Shown: positions 58,438-64,000 of the stretch, one piece after another | Position numbering within the stretch: position 1 is the first letter of the stretch | How the letters are laid out: each line of letters opens with the position of its first letter | From: Arachnopeziza araneosa | Taxonomy: Eukaryota; Ascomycota; Leotiomycetes; Helotiales; Arachnopezizaceae | DNA length: 64,000 nt | Reading direction: 5' to 3' | NCBI GenBank assembly: GCA_003988855.1 | Contig: QYAI01000081.1 | Coordinates: 62,001-126,000, forward strand | Translations under genes and position numbers: made by a program | Notes under the pieces: model-generated | Databases searched by the model: none | The model's input: only the letters and a program-made list of their open reading frames with translations | What the model was told of the DNA's origin: nothing

Positions 58438-59500
58438 ATGCCTCCTCGTAAGTCGCATAACTTCTATTCTCCTTTACAAAGTTTCCATAGCTAGAGCTCT
58501 GCAAAATGCCTGCAATGACTCAGCTAGCATCATTCTTTGGCATGAGCTCATCCCGTACAGAAATTTCTGAAGACGAAGCCTCCGACGCGAGCGGCGATTA
58601 TGCCATTTCGATTCAGACCAAGGACGCACCAAAAACTGTAAAGGGAAGGGGCAAAGCAGCTGTGAAGGAAGAACCAGAAGAGAAACTTGCTGTTATGTCG
58701 GAAGCTGAAGATGATGATTCAGAAATTGGAGAAGATGAGTATGTTTGCTCGATATTTTCTAAAACAATGACTCACAATTTGAGCAGATATGTTGTAGAAG
58801 CAATTAAGGATCATATGGTGGATGAGGAAGTACGTTTTCATCAGACTAGCCTTTAGATAAGGTGCTAATGTTAAGACAGACGGGACGACTTAGATTTGAG
58901 GTGAAATGGGAGGGATTCGAGAAGAAAACCGACCGAACCTGGGAACCCGAAGAAAATTTGTTAGTCCCATATCCTTTCTTGCACCATTAGTTGACTAACT
59001 TTTTGCTACAGAGAGACAGCGTCGAAGATGTTGGACGAGTATCTGGCAAAACATGGAGGAAAGGACCGAATTATCGAAGCATGGGAAAGGAAAAAAGCTG
59101 CTGCTGCGGATTCTAAGACAACCAAAGGAAAGAAACGAAGCCGGGCATCTAATTCTGGCGGAGAGAAAACAAATGGTACCAAGCGCGTAAGAACAAATGG
59201 CCACCCTGCTTCTTCAACACCACCAGTGAGCGCGTCTAAAGCCGAATTCAAACCACCGACTGGAAGCTGGGAGGAGGAAGTTGTCATGATCGATGCTTGT
59301 GAGGGTACTGAGGGAAATGTTGTTGTTTACTTGACGTGGAAAGGTGGAGCGAAGTCACAACATCCCCTTGCTCAGATATATAAACGCTGCCCACAAAAGG
59401 TATGGTCCATTTTTACTACTTCTGACAACTACTAATCTGAATTCAGATGCTTAAATTCTACGAGGACCACCTGGTCTTCAAGAAGACTGATGAACCATAA
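58438..59500 (+). CDS. HP1: heterochromatin protein 1 homologue
   Basis: Exons from 58495 or 58506 are certain in frame: ..58738, 58787..58829, 58880..58959, 59012..59399 and 59447..59500. A first exon 58438..58447 (MPP) with donor GTAAGT is likely, giving about 272 residues; starting at the ATG 58506 gives 265. An acidic N-terminus precedes the chromodomain (YVVEAIKDHMVDEE, RLRFEVKWEGFEKK, TWEPEENL), with the aromatic cage Tyr, Trp and Glu residues, for H3K9me binding. A basic hinge follows (TKGKKRSRAS, KRVRTNG). The chromo-shadow domain (EEEVVMIDACEG, VVVYLTWKGG, LKFYEDHLVFK) mediates dimerisation. It is the orthologue type of Neurospora HPO/HP1 and Aspergillus HepA, which act in heterochromatin and DNA methylation. 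The first-intron acceptor is ambiguous (58494 or 58525). Confidence 0.93.
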
Positions 59501-60605
59501 AATATTTTCAGCCACACTTTGCTGTTAGGCAGATCTATTAGGAAGAAGCAAGGATCTTCTTTCCTGTAAAACCTTCGCAACAAATGGCTCTCATGATACG
59601 AGTACCCCGCCTTCAATGACAACTTTATTTTGCAGCCCCTTAAATTCCTTCGGTGGGTGTTTGTCGCGGGCGATCGGCGTTTACAGGTCTTCTCCGGATA
59701 CGCTTCATAGGGTAGCTTTTAGCTTAGCTACATTGCACCTCTCTCTGTACGTTACGTCGCGCAGAAAAGAAGAAAGACGAAGGAGAAAACGTGAAACTAA
59801 AGCGGTTAATTATCAATTGTGTAACAATCCATTTGATGAGGTACGCTGTTGTGAAATCCTGTAGCGGAACTCAACAAACGAGGATACAATCTAAGTAAAA
59901 CAACCCACACGGTTAACTTAGAAATCCAATACCTCTTCCTTCGACTCCTTCCCCTAACCATAACTAAGAATAAGAAGAACAACATCATCTCGAATTTCTT
60001 CCCTGTTGAGTACTGAATCTATTTACCTCATACCCTTGTTTCTTTGATGAGAAGAAGTACATGGATACGTGAAGGGAGAGTCTCGGTAGTGATATAGCAC
60101 ACGCTTTAAGAGTGATGTCGGTCCCCCCTCAAAATCTCGAAGTCTATAGATGATGGAGAAAGAAAGATGGGTAGCTTTGTAGATCTCGAAATTGCTTGCA
60201 TTGTTTTACTCTGGCTGCCTTCTTTTCTTCTCCTCCAACCTCTCTCCTACCCATCTTGCGAGCTATTACCGCTCATTCTCATCTCATCACATCTCACGCC
60301 ACATCAGATCAAAACCTCAAAATAAATACAGAGAAGACTTCTTGAACTTTATCCCTCTTCCCTCTCTCCTCCACACAAACCCACTCCAAACGCCGCACCC
60401 CCTGATGAACGCCCCGCCCTACCCAGAAACCACCGCTAAAGATTATGTATATAGCTCAGTCGTGTCGCTTCATGTCCATATGCATCTGAATTTTCTGCAT
60501 ATCTCGTTTCCACTCTACTTTTCTCACAGTAATTGGTCGTCACTGATGGCTATTGACAGTCACTCCCGGTTACTCGCACCCTAGCCCAAAAGAAGAGGAC
60601 TACAA
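59501..60605. other. convergent intergenic region
   Basis: 3' flanks of HP1 and the sugar transporter. Pyrimidine-rich segment around 60200-60400; no gene seen. Confidence 0.5.
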
Positions 60606-62641
60606 CTACGGGTCCAGATCCTCAATATTGACGACTTCTCCATAGGCATCAAATCCAAGTCTCTTCTTTGCAATCGAGGTCTTCACTGGGTTTGGAGAAG
60701 TGAAAATCTCGTCGAGTTCTTCGAGCTGTGATTTGTAAGTGACTGAGCTGTTCATATGAGAGCATAGAAGGGGAAGGGGAACTTACAGTTCTATTTTTAG
60801 TTTCTGGAATGAAGAAGAATATCACTGTAGCTTGGATGCCGCACCAAATGGTGAATATAATATACGTGTGCCAGCCGATCTTGTCCATTGCAACAGGCCA
60901 AGCGAATTGATTGAGCAGCATAGCAGTACTGACCGCTACACCAGAGAAACCCATTCCTTTCGCTCTCATTTCAAAGGACAAGACTTCTACGGGGTAAAGA
61001 GCTTGTAGAGGCGTGAATCCAATTGAGTAGCAGGCTCCGAACACAAAGATGAATACCAGACAGACCGTTCCTGCGGCAGTATTCGTGCCGACGGGGTGTT
61101 TGACAGCGGCGGTTGGCTCCGGAATGCTCATCTGGTACATAGCCGCCGAGACGGTCATGGCAAGCCAGATGACGCAGCAGCCAATGTTGGAAAAGAGTAG
61201 GAGGGGCCGTCGTCCGACTCGGTCGACCAAATTGGCGCCTAGGATCGCCCAACAGAACTGTTGACAATTGTTGATGAGAATGATGTTTGCTTGTCCGATT
61301 TCGGTGGTGATGCCAATAGTGGCGAGAACCTTAGACATGAAGTATGAGAGGACGGCTATTGAGATTAGCGTCCGATTGTTTGAATAGATGGAGAAAATCT
61401 ACCATTGCCCGCCCATTGCCCAAAAATAGTGACCGAGACGTTACAGAACAATCTGTAGCAAGTGCTCTTGTCCTTGAAGAGCCCTCTGTAATCCCACCAT
61501 CTCTTATCAGAACCATCCATCTCGAGTAATTCTTCGTATTCATTTAGCTGCAACTTTACCCACTCGCTGTCTGGGTTTCCTTCTCCGTGATACTTCTGTA
61601 ACATGGCTTTAGCAGCCGCTTGCTTATTGTTAACATATAGCCAGCGGGGAGATTCTGGAATAATGAAGGCTGCGAGGAGAATCATGACACTGAACATCAG
61701 TTGGATCCAGATGATCAATCGCCAGGACTCATTGCCTGGGATATTTGCACCACCACGGGCTACTCCAGAGGCAATAATCGAACCAGCAAACCTGGAAGCG
61801 TTTGTTAATTACTGTTAAAAATGATATGGTGGTATACTTACCAGAAAGAGTTGAATATAGCCGTGACGATACCGCGGTATGCTATCGATCGTTAGCATAG
61901 GTGCTTAAAAGAGACTCAGAAGCTCGAGCTCTCCAAGAAGTTAAGGGGAGGTCGAAAGCGTGCAGCCATCGGTGACAACTAATTAAACATATGTATATCA
62001 TACCTGGATGTGATACTTCCACCACATACATTGGACCTGCGGCGGCTGCAATATTCACGCCGAACCCGAGGAGAAATCGACCTCCCATGAATTGTCTCAC
62101 GCCTGCCCAGTGAGGTGCTAAACCTTGGATAATTGTTCCTATGATGATTAAGAGACAACCTATCCACATTCCAAAGCGTCTCCCAAAGGAATCCGAACAT
62201 GGTCCGATAAAAGGTAGTGATACAACGCCTCCAATTTGGTACATGGAGGTCACGATTCCCGCCCAAATTCCAGCGTTCTCTCCTTTGTAATAATTTAGAA
62301 ATGCCTGATTCGCAAGCAGATTGTTGATCAAGGATCCATCATATCCATTCATTGTTGCACAGAAGAATCCGATGAAGCATGCTGCGTATAATTGCGTGGT
62401 ATTCCAGGTCCATGGCCGCGGTGGCTCCTTCATCATGGCCTCGTTGAAGGCTTCATTGCCTCTGATGATCCTCACCTCGACCTCGTCATGTTTCTTTGCC
62501 CAATGTCAGACTGCCATCGCTCTCTCGGGGTTGCTGTGACCTCACCTCTTCTTCCATATGAGGCACGCCTAGAATATCATCATACAGGTCGGCCATATCA
62601 AAGGAGCCTTGACCAGGCCTTGACGAAAAGTTGCGAGACAT
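60606..62641 (-). CDS. MFS sugar transporter
   Basis: Exons 62641..62546, 62493..62004, 61881..61842, 61791..61403, 61355..60787 and 60725..60606 give 567 residues. Sugar-porter signatures are present: GYDGSLINNLL in helix 1, DSFGRRFGM after helix 2, GRFLLGFGVNIA, PESPRWLY at the central loop, DRVGRRPLL, and PETKNRTLEELDEIF at the end, the last built by the final splice. Twelve hydrophobic spans can be placed. It is a plasma-membrane proton symporter for hexoses or disaccharides; the NNLLANQ and GQWAGN features are common in lactose/cellodextrin-permease-like fungal proteins, but the substrate is not fixed. The second-exon acceptor could also be at 62482, removing KHDE. The 40-nt exon encodes AYRGIVTAIFNSF. 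Confidence 0.92.
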
Positions 62642-64000
62642 CTACCAAGACAGTGAGCGTAGTCCGGGGAAGAGGTTTGGGAAAGCTCTGCCAGCCGGTA
62701 CCTTTAAGTCGCATGCATCCTCTTCCAGACCCGATAGTTGGATGGCCTCGTGCAACCTTCAGGAAGAAGATGTACCCTAGAGAAAGTTAGTCGACTAAGT
62801 AAGAGCAGGTCTTAGTGCACCGCACTTAAAGCAGCTCAAGCCCCTCCACCCCGGATTTTCGGGCAGCAGCTCCATCAGTCCATCACGCTCGGTGAGACGA
62901 GCGACGGACTAGGGAGGAAATCTGACAAGTTGAGCCGGTCAGCGCCCTCTCCATCCGCTTACCCCTCACAGCGATAGATTGCGGGTGCGGGCCCCAGACT
63001 CCTCTGAATGGCCTGTTGTGTTGGTGCCACTTGGGTGTTTATGCGCATTGATTGGGGACGCTGAAGGACCGAATCATGTCCATTTCCCCAAACGGGAGGC
63101 TGGAGGAAACCACTTGTGGCGCTGGCCAGTCATCGCGTGCGATACGAGGATGCAGGATAAATCTAGAATCCCGCAAGGGTTTTTTTTCTTCCCAACTTCC
63201 AGCGCGCGCTGCGTGGGACGGGGCCAGGAGTCGCTCCAACTTCAACTCTCTGCGGCGCGTTGGAGTTGGAAGAGATGCCCATTCCGCCGTCCCTCTCGCC
63301 GCCATTGTCATAGAGTGATTTGGGCCCACCAGCACCCTTCTGGTTTGGACCTGTGCAAGGAAATACCCGCCATCACGTGTGCCAGTTGCGCAAGCAGCCT
63401 CCAGACTGCACGTCGTGACAGGAACGAATCAGAGCCCATAGGGTCAGATTGGCAAGCATCCACCAACTGCTGGAGGCGGCGACGACCTCGTTTCTGGGCG
63501 ACGACCTCACACGGCGCTGCTCTTATGGTCTGCGGCCGCGGCGTTGGATCCGCTGTCTTCTCCTTGCTGCGTCGCCATCTTCCTGCTGCTGTTTCTCTGC
63601 TCTGCCCGCCGCTGTCTCTTGGGAAAGCCGCCAGAAGTGGTCCGGTCGTCCCTCTCATTTCCAAGTTCTGGTAATATGCCAGGGATAGGGATAATAACAC
63701 AGTACCGTCGCATTCAGAATCTCATGTGGTGGTTGAAAATAAAATGAAGGGCTTCTTCCGATGGAAAGCTGGTTGCCACATGGTCCTCCTCTCTTGACTG
63801 TGCGAAACGCGCGCCCATAGTTACAGTACCAGCAGCAGTGAAACGGATTTCATGGGATTCCTCTCCTTTCCCCCCCGCATTCTCGATATAGCGACAGTTC
63901 CATCGGCCGGGTGGGAGAATCAATTCTTCCGGGGCAACTTGCGGCAGCGCGACCTCCGTACACTATAAGACCCAGCAATCCTCTTCCAAAATCCATGATG
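62642..64000. other. upstream region to window end
   Basis: Promoter of the sugar transporter on the left. Frames of up to 231 codons (62979-63674) occur in this more GC-rich end but overlap frames on the other strand and lack any domain or splice logic. A T8 run lies near 63181. No gene is called. Confidence 0.45.

Noticed and set aside
53636..62641. possible secondary-metabolite cluster (FAD monooxygenase, MFS transporter)
   Set aside because: No PKS, NRPS, terpene cyclase or prenyltransferase is present, and an HP1 chromatin gene separates the two. The transporter is a sugar-porter type.
62979..63674. 231-codon plus-strand frame near the window end
   Set aside because: GC-richer DNA with overlapping frames on both strands. 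The product is Arg/Cys/Ser-rich with no domain, and there are no intron signals.

Overview
The window is nuclear DNA of a filamentous ascomycete (Pezizomycotina). The evidence is the many short introns (mostly 45-65 nt, GT...CTRAY...YAG), Zn2Cys6 and copper-fist regulators, a fungal hybrid histidine kinase phytochrome, 2EXR, GH28 and DUF1996 genes, and compact gene spacing. The gene set and the moderate GC would suit a leotiomycete, but that placement is inference. Gene models below were spliced by hand. The multi-exon totals are divisible by three, and the joins restore known family motifs.

Layout: 0-10 kb has a small hydrophobic protein, a copper-fist regulator and a Zn2Cys6 regulator, separated by long non-coding stretches. 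10-20 kb has a nitrilase-family gene bracketed by two copies of a MITE-like element (one inside its intron), the phytochrome on the minus strand and a short-chain dehydrogenase. 20-27 kb holds a five-helix membrane protein resembling a stand-alone TMD0, a short Ulp1-like protease relic, a secreted DUF1996 protein and a 2-kb gap. 27-41 kb is a housekeeping block: a rhodanese-USP deubiquitinase divergent from VPS27, then HBS1 and the ER chaperone KAR2/BiP. 41-53 kb has a GT32 glycosyltransferase, an alpha/beta-hydrolase without the usual nucleophile serine, a 2EXR protein and the chaperonin subunit CCT5. 53-64 kb has a secreted rhamnogalacturonase, an FAD monooxygenase, an HP1 homologue and an MFS sugar transporter.

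Functional links: the Doa4-type deubiquitinase and Vps27 (ESCRT-0) act in the same endosomal sorting step and share one divergent promoter. KAR2 and CCT5 are folding factors and HBS1 is ribosome rescue. The rhamnogalacturonase and sugar transporter fit plant-wall degradation, but nothing shows that they are co-regulated. I found no biosynthetic gene cluster, CRISPR array, tRNA or rRNA, and no clearly new multi-gene system. The most unusual items are the MITE pair, the active-site-altered Ulp1-like and hydrolase proteins, the 11-residue-repeat peptide, the TMD0-like protein and the micro-exons of HBS1.
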